From NCBI RefSeq assembly GCF_008329535.1, contig NZ_NPKR01000019.1, positions 1 through 64,000 of the forward strand: 64,000 bases of DNA. Reading direction: 5' to 3'. The notes beneath the pieces were generated by a model. That model was given only the letters and a program-made list of their open reading frames with translations, was not told where the DNA came from and made no database searches. Both the position numbers and the translations under genes were made by a program. Below are positions 31,650-40,256 of the stretch, piece after piece; within the stretch, counting starts at the first letter, position 1, and each line of letters starts with the position of its first letter. Origin of the DNA: Mycolicibacterium sp. P1-18. Its GTDB lineage: Bacteria; Actinomycetota; Actinomycetes; Mycobacteriales; Mycobacteriaceae.

Positions 31650-32819
31650 TCACCGCTTGTCGGCCGACACCACCCACATCGAGTAGTACTGCGATCCGCC
31701 GCCGTAGGCGTGCCCCATCGCCTTGCGGGCGCCCTCCACCTGATGGTCGCCGCCCTTGCCCATCACCTGGATCGCCGACTCGGCGAAGCGGATCATGCCC
31801 GAGGCCCCGATCGGGTTGCTGGAGAGCACGCCGCCGGACGGGTTGAAGGGAATGCGACCGCCGATCGCGGTCTCGCCGGCCTCGGTGAGCTTCCAGCCCT
31901 CGCCCTCGGCCGCGAAGCCGAGGTTCTCCAACCACATCGGCTCGAACCACGAGAACGGGACGTAGACCTCGGCGACGTCGATCTCGTCGATGGGCGAGGT
32001 GATGCCCGCGTCGCGCCACAGGGCGGCGGAGGCGTCCCGGCCGGCCTGCGGGTTGACCTGGTCGCGACCCGAGTAGGCCAGCGGTTCGGTGCGCAACGCC
32101 GTCGCATGGATCCACGCCACGGGGTGGCCGTCGGCGACCCGGCGATCGGCGATCTCCTCGTTGCCGATCACCAGAGCGCAGGCGCCGTCCGACGACGGGC
32201 AGGTCTCGTCGAACCGGATCGGGTCCCAGAGCATCTGCGAGGCCATCACCTTTTCGAGGGTGATGTCGGGCTGATGCAGATGGGCCAGCGGATTCTTGGC
32301 CCCGTTGAGCCGGTCCTTCACCGCGACCATCGCGCCGATGTGGTTGGGAGCACCCGAGCGGCGGATGTAGGACCGGATGTGCGGTGCGAAGTAGCCACCC
32401 GCGCCCGCGCCGACCGGCTTGGTGAACGGCACCGGGATGCTCAACGCCCACATGGCGTTCGACTCCGACTGCTTCTCCCAGGCCATCGTCAAGACGCGCT
32501 CGTACTTGCCCGACTGCACCAGGCTGGCGGCGACGATGGCCGTCGACCCGCCGACCGAACCGGCGGTGTGCACCCGGATCAGCGGCTTGCCCGTGGCGCC
32601 CACGGCGTCGGCCATGAACAGTTCGGGCATCATGACGCCCTCGAAGAAGTCGGGCGCCTTGCCGACCACGACGGCGTCGATGTCGTCGAAGGTGGAGCCG
32701 GAGTCCTCGAGGGCCTTGTCGATGGCCTCGCGGACCAGGCCGTTCATCGAGACGTCCTTGCGCTTGGCCACGTACTTCGTCTGCCCGGTGCCGAGCACCG
32801 CGGCCGGGTTGCCTGCCAC
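31650..32819 (-). CDS. ltp3: Thiolase-fold sterol side-chain enzyme Ltp3
   Basis: A 389-aa SCP-x/thiolase-like protein (VLGTGQTKYV, EGVMMPELFMAD, IRVHTAGSVGGSTAI, FNPSGGVLSSNPIGASG, HAYGGGSQYY). The nucleophilic Cys of biosynthetic and degradative thiolases is not at its usual place (HTAGSVGG instead of xCASG), as in other Ltp aldolases. Ltp3 and Ltp4 homologues in Rhodococcus are needed for breakdown of C24-branched sterols, by retro-aldol cleavage of the side chain. GTG 32819 shares one base with the ltp4 stop, so the pair is tightly coupled and probably forms a complex. Confidence 0.88.
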   Translation of the reverse strand: MAGNPAAVLGTGQTKYVAKRKDVSMNGLVREAIDKALEDSGSTFDDIDAVVVGKAPDFFEGVMMPELFMADAVGATGKPLIRVHTAGSVGGSTAIVAASLVQSGKYERVLTMAWEKQSESNAMWALSIPVPFTKPVGAGAGGYFAPHIRSYIRRSGAPNHIGAMVAVKDRLNGAKNPLAHLHQPDITLEKVMASQMLWDPIRFDETCPSSDGACALVIGNEEIADRRVADGHPVAWIHATALRTEPLAYSGRDQVNPQAGRDASAALWRDAGITSPIDEIDVAEVYVPFSWFEPMWLENLGFAAEGEGWKLTEAGETAIGGRIPFNPSGGVLSSNPIGASGMIRFAESAIQVMGKGGDHQVEGARKAMGHAYGGGSQYYSMWVVSADKR

Positions 32820-33877
32820 TAGCTCTTCCCTTCCATGACCGCGACCAGATTCTGTTGCAACGCAGCGCCACTCGTCGCGTGCGCCAGCACCCGTCGAGCG
32901 CTGCCGTCGAAGACGTGCCGGGCCGCGAAGCCGATGCGCTCCAAGCCGGTCGAGAACATCGGGTTGGCGGCGAGCGCCCCGCCCGACGGGTTGACCTTGG
33001 TGGACCCGTTCAGGCCGATCGCCTCGGTGAGGATCAGCTGCTGATGACTGAACGGGGCGTACAGCTCGGCGACGTCGACCGAGCCCAGGTCGCCGCCGGT
33101 GGCCGCCGCCGCGGACGCCGCGGTCGACGGTGACGTGGTGAGGTCGCGGGCGCCCAGCACCGGCGTCTCGATGCGATGCTCGAAACCCGTTATCCACGCC
33201 GGGTTCTCGCGAAGCTCGCGGGCCTTGTCGCCGGAGGCCAGCACGATCGCCGAGGCCCCGTCGGTGATGGGGGCGATGTCGTGGCGACGCAACGGATCTG
33301 CGAAGTACGGCCGGTCGAGAAGCTCCTCGATGCTCTGAGCCAGCTCGAGGGAGTCGGTGCGGCCCGCTGCGTTCATCGAGTCCAGCGCCACCTGGGCCAT
33401 TTGCTCGGCCGTCCACTTGCCGGCGTCCAGTCCGAACCGCGCCTGCAAACCGGCCGTCGACACGGCGTCCGGCATCAACGGAGCCACCGTGTACGGATCG
33501 GTCTGCAAGGCCAGCACCCGGCGCAGCGTGCCCGCCGAGGACTTGCCGAAGCCGTAGACGAGTGCAGTCTCGACCGACCCGGTCAGGATCTTGATGTACG
33601 CCTCGTACAACGCCCACGCCGCGTCCATCTCCACGTGGGACTCGTTGATCGGTGGCACGGCCCCGATCGAGTCGATCGCCGAGAGGAACGAAAATGCCCG
33701 GCCCGCAAGGTAATCCGACGATCCCGAGCACCAGAACCCGATGTCGGTCTGCTCGATCCCCAGGTCGGCGTACAACTCGGCGAACAACGGCATGAGCATC
33801 TCCACGCCGTTGGTGGTGCCCTCGGTGCGGCGCACGTGCGGGGCATGCGCGAATCCGACCACTGCTACTTCAGTCAT
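32819..33877 (-). CDS. ltp4: Thiolase-fold sterol side-chain enzyme Ltp4
   Basis: A 352-aa thiolase-fold protein (VAVVGFAHAPHVRR, ESHVEMDAAWALYEAYIKI, ITDGASAIVLASGDKA, KVNPSGGALAANPMFSTGLERIG). The region normally carrying the thiolase Cys reads INESHVEMDAA, again without Cys. Its length matches Rv3522 of M. tuberculosis. It lies between the DUF35-like gene (14 bp upstream) and ltp3 (1-bp overlap). By analogy with Ltp2-ChsH2, it likely binds the neighbouring DUF35-type protein to make an aldolase. Part of the KstR operon led by the DUF35-like gene. Confidence 0.88.
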   Translation of the reverse strand: MTEVAVVGFAHAPHVRRTEGTTNGVEMLMPLFAELYADLGIEQTDIGFWCSGSSDYLAGRAFSFLSAIDSIGAVPPINESHVEMDAAWALYEAYIKILTGSVETALVYGFGKSSAGTLRRVLALQTDPYTVAPLMPDAVSTAGLQARFGLDAGKWTAEQMAQVALDSMNAAGRTDSLELAQSIEELLDRPYFADPLRRHDIAPITDGASAIVLASGDKARELRENPAWITGFEHRIETPVLGARDLTTSPSTAASAAAATGGDLGSVDVAELYAPFSHQQLILTEAIGLNGSTKVNPSGGALAANPMFSTGLERIGFAARHVFDGSARRVLAHATSGAALQQNLVAVMEGKS

Positions 33878-33891
33878 GCGAATCGCATCCC

Positions 33892-34881
33892 TTACTGGTG
33901 GTGCTTGTAGGTGTCGTAGTCGGCGTCGGGCTCACCCGTGGGCCGGAAGTAGTCGATGTTGTCGATGCCAAGTCCCCACTCCTCCTGGGGCTTCCACACC
34001 GCCTCGACCCGCATGCCCATCCTGACGTCGGCCGCGTCGATCTCGGTGACGAGGTGGAGAAAGGGGATGTCCGCGCCGTCGAGCAACACGTAGGCCGCGA
34101 CGTAGGGCGGTGTGATCTTCTGACCGGCGAACGGGATGTTGATGATGGCGAACGTCGTCACCGTTCCCTTGTCCGGCAGTTCCACGTACTCGGTGAGCTG
34201 CTGGCCCGTGGCCGGATCCGCCTCGCGCGCAGGGAAGTACACCTTGCCGCCCACGGTCCGCGCCCCGACCAGCCGGCCCTCCTCGAGCGCACGCAGGAAC
34301 GTGCTCTCGGGATGGGATGCGGTGTGCTGGATCTCCATCGAGGTCGGGACCACGATCATGGTGACCGGGTCGCGGTCGTCGGCCACCTCGGGCACGTCCT
34401 CCTCGGTGTCGCCGAGTTCGAAGTACGCGATGTCGGTGATCGCGCCAACGGGCTCGTCGGCCCAGTGCACGTGCACCCGCGCGCCGGTCTGGATGGCGTC
34501 CGACGAACCTGCGTCGACGGCGTGGATCAGCGGGGTGTCCGCGCCGTCCAACTTCACCAACGCCCACGCGAACGGACGGTCCAGCGGCTGTCCCTCCAAC
34601 GGTTCCGGCTGCCACGTCCACGACAACACCGTTCCGACGCTGGCCACCGGTACGATCTCGCTGAGCCGCTCGTAGGTGACGGGGTCGAACTCCGCAGGCG
34701 GCACCAGCACTCGACCGTCCGACCCGCGAACGCCGACGACGTGTCGTCCGCGCAGTTCGGTGAAGAACCGACCGAGGACTGTACCTACTGAACGGGTGTA
34801 GTCGAATGACAGTTTCAGCGGAGCCGAAAGAGGCGGCTCGTGCTCATCGGTACTGGCCGGGCTACTTTGGCTGGCGGTCAC
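33892..34881 (-). CDS. Double DUF35-like acyl-CoA-associated protein (Rv3521-like)
   Basis: A 329-aa protein made of two similar OB-fold halves. Compare LDGADTPLIHAVDA...GARVHVHW...ITDIAYFEL (about 125-175) with LDGADIPFLHLVTE...GMRVEAVW...GIDNIDYFRP (about 270-318). Each half also has a residual zinc-ribbon segment (GRVLVPPAEFDP, GKVYFPAREADP), but the ribbon cysteines are gone. DUF35 proteins partner thiolase-fold enzymes; ChsH2 does so with Ltp2 to cleave the sterol side chain. Here ltp4 and ltp3 follow directly, which points to the same job on another side chain. GTG 34881 sits 8 bp from the KstR operator, so the mRNA may be leaderless. Confidence 0.8.
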   Translation of the reverse strand: MTASQSSPASTDEHEPPLSAPLKLSFDYTRSVGTVLGRFFTELRGRHVVGVRGSDGRVLVPPAEFDPVTYERLSEIVPVASVGTVLSWTWQPEPLEGQPLDRPFAWALVKLDGADTPLIHAVDAGSSDAIQTGARVHVHWADEPVGAITDIAYFELGDTEEDVPEVADDRDPVTMIVVPTSMEIQHTASHPESTFLRALEEGRLVGARTVGGKVYFPAREADPATGQQLTEYVELPDKGTVTTFAIINIPFAGQKITPPYVAAYVLLDGADIPFLHLVTEIDAADVRMGMRVEAVWKPQEEWGLGIDNIDYFRPTGEPDADYDTYKHHQ

Positions 34882-34889
34882 GCATCGAG

Positions 34890-34903
34890 TAGAACAGGTT
34901 CTA
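34890..34903. promoter_or_regulatory. KstR operator between DUF35-ltp operon and LLM gene
   Basis: TAGAACAGGTTCTA fits the KstR consensus, with symmetry extended to GTTAGAACCTGTTCTACT on the other strand. It lies 8 bp before the minus-strand GTG (34881) and 35 bp before the plus-strand ATG (34939), so both directions are probably KstR-controlled. Confidence 0.9.
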
Positions 34904-34938
34904 ACAATCGTCGCAAGAATGTCCCGAAAGGCGACCGC

Positions 34939-35970
34939 ATGAAACTCGGACTGCAACTCGGATACTGGGGCGCGCAACCGCCGACCGACCACGCAGAACT
35001 GGTCGCCACGGCCGAGGAGGCCGGCTTCGACACCGTCTTCACCGCCGAGGCGTGGGGCTCGGACGCCTACACGCCGCTGGCGTGGTGGGGTCGCGAGACG
35101 ACCCGCATGCGGCTGGGCACGTCCGTCATCCAACTGTCGGCCCGCACGCCCACCGCGTGCGCGATGGCGGCGCTCACCCTGGACCACCTCTCCGGCGGCC
35201 GGCACATCCTGGGTCTCGGCGTCTCCGGCCCGCAGGTGGTGGAGGGGTGGTACGGCGCCAAGTTCCCCAAGCCGCTGGCCCGCACCCGGGAGTACGTGGA
35301 CATCCTGCGCCAGGTCTGGGCTCGCGAGGCGCCGGTCCACAGCGACGGCCCGCACTACCCGTTGCCGCTGGCGGGTGAGGGCACCACCGGTCTCGGCAAG
35401 AACCTCAAGCCGATCACCCACCCGTTGCGCGCGGACATCCCGGTGATGCTCGGCGCCGAAGGCCCCAAGAACGTCGCGCTGGCCGCCGAGATCTGCGACG
35501 GATGGCTGCCCATCTTCTATTCGCCCCGGATCGGCGCGATGTACAACGAGTGGCTCGACGAGGGGTTCGCCCGCCCGGGAGCGCGCCGGACGCGCGAGAC
35601 GTTCGAGATCTGCGCGACGGCGCAGGTCGTGGTTACCGACGACCGTGCCGAGGTCATGGAGCTGATGAAGCCGCACCTGGCGCTCTACATGGGCGGAATG
35701 GGCGCCGAGGACACCAACTTCCACGCCGACGTGTACCGACGGATGGGTTACGCCGAGGTGGTCGACGACGTCACCAAGCTGTTCCGCGCCGACCGCAAGG
35801 ACGAGGCCGCCAAGGTCATCCCCGACGAGCTCGTCGACGACTCGGCGATCGTGGGCAACCTCGACTACGTGCGCGAGCAGATCAAGGCGTGGGAGGCGTC
35901 GGGCGTGACGATGATGGTGGTCGGCGCGCGCTCCTCGGAGCAGATCAAGGATCTCGCCGCGCTGGTGTAG
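34939..35970 (+). CDS. LLM-class F420-dependent oxidoreductase (Rv3520c-like)
   Basis: A 343-aa luciferase-like TIM-barrel protein (KLGLQLGYWGAQPP, AEEAGFDTVFTAEAWGSDAY, TPTACAMAALTLDHLSGGR, LGVSGPQVVEGWYG, MLGAEGPKNVALAAEICDGW). The WGSDAY and SGPQVVEGWYG segments are typical of F420-binding members of mycobacteria. It probably carries out an F420H2-dependent reduction or an oxidation of a sterol-derived CoA or ketone. ATG 34939 has GAAAGG upstream. Divergent from the DUF35-ltp operon and under the shared KstR operator. Confidence 0.85.
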   Translation: MKLGLQLGYWGAQPPTDHAELVATAEEAGFDTVFTAEAWGSDAYTPLAWWGRETTRMRLGTSVIQLSARTPTACAMAALTLDHLSGGRHILGLGVSGPQVVEGWYGAKFPKPLARTREYVDILRQVWAREAPVHSDGPHYPLPLAGEGTTGLGKNLKPITHPLRADIPVMLGAEGPKNVALAAEICDGWLPIFYSPRIGAMYNEWLDEGFARPGARRTRETFEICATAQVVVTDDRAEVMELMKPHLALYMGGMGAEDTNFHADVYRRMGYAEVVDDVTKLFRADRKDEAAKVIPDELVDDSAIVGNLDYVREQIKAWEASGVTMMVVGARSSEQIKDLAALV

Positions 35971-35989
35971 ACACTTCTTGCAACTTGTC

Positions 35990-36003
35990 TAGAACACGTT
36001 CTA
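35990..36003. promoter_or_regulatory. KstR operator and leaderless promoter of the Rv3519-cyp142 operon
   Basis: TAGAACACGTTCTA fits the KstR consensus; the symmetric block spans TCTAGAACACGTTCTAGA (35988-36005). A -10-like hexamer TAGATT (36002-36007) overlaps its right arm, and the GTG start codon at 36014 falls 7 bp after that hexamer. This spacing predicts a transcript starting at the start codon. Confidence 0.88.
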
Positions 36004-36013
36004 GATTTGGCGT

Positions 36014-36730
36014 GTGACCGAGCACACCATCGCAGGATCCGTCGTGACCATGCCCGTCCAGATCCGCGCCGCGACGCAGCACATGGCGATGTTCTCGGTG
36101 AACGCCGACGCCGCGCAGCAGATGATCGACTACAGCGGGATGCAGGTCTGCCGCTACCGGCCCCAGCGCGCCGTCGTCGTCCTCATGCTCATGCACTATC
36201 TCGACGGCGACCTCGGGGAGTACCTCGAATACGGCACCAACGTGATGGTGAACCCGCCGGGATCACGCGCCACCGGTCTGAAGGCACTGCAGTCGGCGGG
36301 CGCCTTCATCCATCATCTGCCGGTCGACGGCGCCTTCACGTGCGAGGCCGGACGGACGATCTGGGGCTATCCGAAGGTGCTGGCGGACTTTCGTGTTCGC
36401 GACGGCCATCGCTTCTCCTTCGACGTCACCGTCGACGGCCGGTTCGCCGTCGGCATGGACTTCCGTCCCGGGCTGCCGGTGCCGTCGGCCCTGACCTCCA
36501 AGACCCAGGTGCATCCGACCTACTCGCACCTGGACGGGGTGACGCGTGAGACCGCGGGGGAGATGAGGCTGTCCGGGGTCCGGTACCGCCCCGGCGGAGT
36601 GCGGGTCCGTCTCGGCGAACATCCCTATGCCAAGGATCTTGCGTCGCTAGGGTTTCCCAAACGCGCGATGTTCTCGAGTTCTGCCGCCAACGTCGAGATG
36701 ACGTTCGCCGAAGCCAAGGAGATTCGATGA
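36014..36730 (+). CDS. Acetoacetate-decarboxylase-family protein (Rv3519-like)
   Basis: A 238-aa protein with the ADC fold (YLEYGTNVMVNPPG, FIHHLPVDGAFTCEAGRTIWGYPKVLADFRV). In true acetoacetate decarboxylases a lysine pair forms the Schiff base at a segment ExxxGYPKxL; here GYPKVL keeps one Lys (about K121), but the rest of the active site is not clearly conserved, so it may have another activity such as aldolase or dehydratase. Its counterpart Rv3519 is also next to cyp142. GTG 36014 lies just after a KstR operator. Overlaps cyp142 by 4 bp. Confidence 0.8.
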   Translation: MTEHTIAGSVVTMPVQIRAATQHMAMFSVNADAAQQMIDYSGMQVCRYRPQRAVVVLMLMHYLDGDLGEYLEYGTNVMVNPPGSRATGLKALQSAGAFIHHLPVDGAFTCEAGRTIWGYPKVLADFRVRDGHRFSFDVTVDGRFAVGMDFRPGLPVPSALTSKTQVHPTYSHLDGVTRETAGEMRLSGVRYRPGGVRVRLGEHPYAKDLASLGFPKRAMFSSSAANVEMTFAEAKEIR

Positions 36731-37935
36731 CTTCCCTTTTGAGCACCCGGCCGGACGTCGACTTCACCGACGGCACCTTCTACGCCGACGGCGGCGCGCG
36801 GGAGGCCTACCGGTGGATGCGGGCCAACCAGCCGGTGTTCCGCGACCGCAACGGGTTGGCCGCGGCCGCGAGCTATCAGGCCGTGCTCGACGCCGAGCGC
36901 AACCCCGAACTGTTCTCCAACACCGGCGGCATCCGGCCCGAGACGCCGGGCATGCCGTACATGATCGACATGGACGATCCCGCACACGTGTTGCGGCGCA
37001 AGCTCGTCAACTCGGGCTTCACCCGCAAGCGTGTGATGGACAAGGTGCCGTCGATCGCCACGCTGTGCGACACCCTGATCGACTCGGTGTGCGAGCGCGG
37101 TGAGTGCGACTTCGTTCGCGACATCGCCGCGCCGCTGCCCATGGCCGTCATCGGCGACATGCTGGGAGTGCTCCCGGAGGAACGCGGCATGCTGCTCGAG
37201 TGGTCCGACGACCTCGTCACCGGCCTCAGCTCGCACATCGACGAGACCTCGGCCCAGGCCATGATGGAGGCGTTCGCCGGCTACACCGCGTTCACGATGG
37301 AGATCATCGGCAAGCGGCGCGCGGAGCCCACCGAGGATCTGTTCTCCATCCTGGTCAACGCCGAGGTCGAGGGCCAGCGGATGGCCGACGACGAGATCGT
37401 CATGGAGACCCTTCTGATCCTCATCGGCGGCGACGAGACCACCCGCCACACCCTCTCGGGTGGCACGGAACAACTTCTGCGTCATCGTGATCAGTGGAAC
37501 GCGCTTGTTCAGAACGCCGACCTGCTGCCCGGGGCCGTCGAGGAGATGCTGCGCTGGACCTCGCCGGTGAAGAACATGTGCCGCACGCTCACCGCGGACA
37601 CCACCTTCCACGGCACGGAACTGCGCAAGGACGAGAAGATCATGCTGATGTTCGAGGCGGCCAACTTCGACGAGGCGGTGTTCGGCGACCCGGAGAACTT
37701 CCGCATCGACCGAAGCCCCAACAGCCACTTGGCCTTTGGCTTCGGCTCGCACTTCTGCCTCGGCAACCAGTTGGCCCGGCTCGAGCTGTCGATGATGACC
37801 AAGCGAGTGCTGGAGCGGCTGCCCGATCTGCGGCTGGCCGACGACGCCGCCGTGCCGCTGCGGCCGGCCAACTTCGTCAGCGGTCCCGAGGCGATGCCGG
37901 TGGTATTCACCCCGACCGCGCGCGTGCTGGGCTAG
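36727..37935 (+). CDS. cyp142: Cytochrome P450 Cyp142, sterol C26(27)-hydroxylase
   Basis: A 402-aa P450. Haem ligand C344 lies in FGFGSHFCLGNQLARLEL, the I-helix oxygen motif is IGGDETTR (233-240) and the ExxR pair is E273/R276. CYP142 oxidises the terminal methyl of the cholesterol or cholestenone side chain to the carboxylic acid, a job shared with CYP125, before FadD19 activates it. Sequence and place (after the Rv3519-like gene, before the DUF559-like gene) match Rv3518c. ATG 36727 overlaps the upstream stop. It converges with the DUF559 gene; the two stops share the palindrome CTAG. Confidence 0.92.
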   Translation: MTSLLSTRPDVDFTDGTFYADGGAREAYRWMRANQPVFRDRNGLAAAASYQAVLDAERNPELFSNTGGIRPETPGMPYMIDMDDPAHVLRRKLVNSGFTRKRVMDKVPSIATLCDTLIDSVCERGECDFVRDIAAPLPMAVIGDMLGVLPEERGMLLEWSDDLVTGLSSHIDETSAQAMMEAFAGYTAFTMEIIGKRRAEPTEDLFSILVNAEVEGQRMADDEIVMETLLILIGGDETTRHTLSGGTEQLLRHRDQWNALVQNADLLPGAVEEMLRWTSPVKNMCRTLTADTTFHGTELRKDEKIMLMFEAANFDEAVFGDPENFRIDRSPNSHLAFGFGSHFCLGNQLARLELSMMTKRVLERLPDLRLADDAAVPLRPANFVSGPEAMPVVFTPTARVLG

Positions 37936-38780
37936 CGGCTTCGCGAGCGGCGGGCGATGGCCTTGCCGATGCGGTGCAGGATGGTTGCCGAAGGGTCCTC
38001 CGCGGTGACCCTGATGACGATCCACCCGAGCTCGCCGAGCTGTTCGGTCCGGCGAATGTCGCGCGCCATCTGACGGCGATCTGTCCAGTGGTGGTCTCCG
38101 TCGTACTCGACGGCGACCTTCCAGTCCTCCCAGCCCATGTCGACGCGCGCAATGAGTTGGCGGTACTCGTCGAGCACCGGAATCTGAGTGTGCGGACGCG
38201 GTAGACCCGATCGCACGATGAGCAGCCGCAACCACGTTTCGCGCGGCGATTCGGCGCCCGCGTCGACGAGCTCGAGCGTGGCTCGTGCCCGTCGTATCCC
38301 GTTGCGTCCTCGGTAGCGAGTCACCAGCAGTTCGACGTCGGCCGTCGTGAGGCGGGTGGCTCGGGCCAACGCGTCGATTGCGGGTACGGCGCGGTCCGGC
38401 GGTTGACGGGTCGCGATGTCGAGGGCCGTGCGCGCTGGGTTCGTCACGCGTATCTCGCCGACGACCTGAATCTCGTCGTCGTCGATGCGATCCGCCCAGG
38501 TCTGCAGTCCCGCGGGTCGGTGCCGGTTGGAGTAGATCAGCTGCGCCGGCGCGGCGGCGTCCACCCATTTCGTTCCGTGCAATGCGGCCGCCGATCGGCC
38601 GGCGACGATGCCGCGGCGTCGTGACCACAGGTGCGCCGCCTGCGCCTTGGTGCGCGCCGTAACCGGGACGCTTGCCTCGACGTAGACACCGGGGAAGAGG
38701 ATCACGTGATTGGTGCGCAGTCGATGCGACGTGAGCCGACCCGCGTCGAGTGCCTCGCGACCGATGAACGGCTGTGTCAT
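37932..38780 (-). CDS. DUF559/VSR-like nuclease-domain protein (Rv3517-like)
   Basis: A 282-aa protein. The N-terminal 90 residues resemble AbiEi-type antitoxin-like winged-helix domains (FIGREALDAGRLT, LFPGVYVEASVPVTARTK). The C-terminus (about 185-275) is a PD-(D/E)XK-like DUF559 domain: RVDMGWEDWKVAVEYDGDHH, then RQMARDIRRTEQLGELGW. Asp, Glu and Lys of the nuclease core appear present. Many such paralogues exist in actinobacteria with unknown roles; some are linked to defence. M. tuberculosis Rv3517 sits at the same place. Whether it has any part in sterol use is doubtful. Confidence 0.75.
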   Translation of the reverse strand: MTQPFIGREALDAGRLTSHRLRTNHVILFPGVYVEASVPVTARTKAQAAHLWSRRRGIVAGRSAAALHGTKWVDAAAPAQLIYSNRHRPAGLQTWADRIDDDEIQVVGEIRVTNPARTALDIATRQPPDRAVPAIDALARATRLTTADVELLVTRYRGRNGIRRARATLELVDAGAESPRETWLRLLIVRSGLPRPHTQIPVLDEYRQLIARVDMGWEDWKVAVEYDGDHHWTDRRQMARDIRRTEQLGELGWIVIRVTAEDPSATILHRIGKAIARRSRSR

Positions 38781-38875
38781 GGCCGGAGTCTGCCGAGGGG
38801 TACCGACAGCCGTCGGCCGTGAACTCTCTGCGGTGAACTGGCCCTAGAACCGCAGAGGATTCACGAGCGCGCCCC

Positions 38876-40252
38876 TCAGACGGGGTTGATCTCCTCGAGG
38901 TTGCGCCGGGAGGTCTTCGGCCCCACCCAGGCGACGGCCGCGGTGGCGATCGCCAGGGCGACCAGCACGACGGTGAACATCGCCGCGGCACCGTACTCGT
39001 CGAGCACCGGAATCAGCAGGAACGGCAGCGCCGCGCTGGACAGCCGCGACAACGAGTACGTCCACCCGACGGCCGTCGCGCGCACGTCGGTCGGGAAGAT
39101 CTCCGCCTGATAGACGTGGTAGACGTTCGAGAACACGTTGCTCGTCGCGGTGGTCAGGAACCCGAACGCGACGATCAGCACCGTCTGGTGCACGGTCGCG
39201 AACAGAAGGCCGAATGCCGCGAGCGCGCCGATGGACCCCATCACCAGGTACTTGCGTTCGAACCATCTCAGCAGAGGAATCGCCAGCACCGAACCGACGG
39301 GATAGCCGAGGTAGGACAGCGACGTGTAGAGCAGCGACGTCGTCACGTCGTAGCCGCGGCTCACCAGCACCAACGCGGCCAGCGTGCCGAACCCGTAGTA
39401 CCCGAACGACTGGAAGACGTGGAACACCGCCAGCATGCCGAGTCGCTGCCGGTAGGGCGAGACGCCCAGCCGCTTCCAGGGTTTGGCGGCCACCGCGGGC
39501 GGTGGGGCGTCGGGCGTGGGGCTCGAGGTGGCGGCCGGCGGCGTCGGATCCGTCTCGAACTTCGCCAGGGCCGCCATGGCGTCGTCGGACCTGCCCACCC
39601 CGGCGAGCCAGCGCGGCGACTCCGGGAGACCGCGGCGCAGCAGCATCACCGCCACGGCGCCGATCGAGCCGATCACCAGCAGGAGCCGCCAGCCGGGAAT
39701 GCCGAACAGCCCGTGTTCGGTCAGGCCCAGCGACATGAAGCCCAGCACCGGCACCGCGACGAACGAGCAGGTGTACGCCCATGCCGCCAGCCGACCGCGG
39801 TCCGCCTTCGGCAGCACGTCGGACAGGTAGGCGTCGGCCACGGGATACTCGGCGCCGATGCCGAGGCCCGCCAGGAAGCGGGTGGCGACCAGCATCGCGG
39901 GGTTGAGCGAGAACGCGCCGATCAGCGTCCACACCGAGAACCAGGTCAGGTTGAACAGGAACGCGCGGCGCCGGCCGATGCGGTCGGCCAGCCCGCCGAG
40001 CGCCGCCGAGCCGATGAACATGCCGAGGAACGTCGACGCCAGCAGCAGCTTCAGTTCCGTGCCGCCGAGGTGGTACTGCGTCTTGAGCGTCGTGCTGATG
40101 GTGCTCGACAGGAAGATCTCGTAGATCTCGAAGAACAACCCGAGGCCGACGGCCACGACCACCCTGCGATGCATGGGGCCGACCGGAAGATGGTCGAGGC
40201 GTTGGCCGATGTCGGCGAGTAGCGCGTTGTTCGTCTGGGCCACGCGCCCCAT
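38876..40252 (-). CDS. MFS transporter in the echA19 operon
   Basis: A 458-aa major facilitator with twelve predicted helices in two halves, joined by a Pro/Ala-rich cytosolic loop (about 235-265). The A-motif GGLADRIGRRRAF (about 85-97), the RFLAGLGIGAEYPV motif and PESPRWLA place it with the sugar/metabolite:H+ symporter (SP/SV2-like) branch that moves sugars and aromatic or carboxylic acids. It starts 4 bp after the echA19 stop and therefore probably falls under the KstR promoter. M. tuberculosis has no transporter here. Export or import of steroid acids or side-chain fragments is a reasonable guess. Confidence 0.85.
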   Translation of the reverse strand: MGRVAQTNNALLADIGQRLDHLPVGPMHRRVVVAVGLGLFFEIYEIFLSSTISTTLKTQYHLGGTELKLLLASTFLGMFIGSAALGGLADRIGRRRAFLFNLTWFSVWTLIGAFSLNPAMLVATRFLAGLGIGAEYPVADAYLSDVLPKADRGRLAAWAYTCSFVAVPVLGFMSLGLTEHGLFGIPGWRLLLVIGSIGAVAVMLLRRGLPESPRWLAGVGRSDDAMAALAKFETDPTPPAATSSPTPDAPPPAVAAKPWKRLGVSPYRQRLGMLAVFHVFQSFGYYGFGTLAALVLVSRGYDVTTSLLYTSLSYLGYPVGSVLAIPLLRWFERKYLVMGSIGALAAFGLLFATVHQTVLIVAFGFLTTATSNVFSNVYHVYQAEIFPTDVRATAVGWTYSLSRLSSAALPFLLIPVLDEYGAAAMFTVVLVALAIATAAVAWVGPKTSRRNLEEINPV

Positions 40253-40256
40253 CTTG

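Noticed and set aside
30399..32822. A long plus-strand frame over the carbonic-anhydrase-like, lipoprotein and ltp3 genes.
   Set aside because: It crosses three real genes on both strands and shows no conserved motif.
38820..38850. The sequence CCTAGAACCG before the MFS gene end as a KstR half-site.
   Set aside because: Only AGAAC of one half matches and the GTT half is absent.
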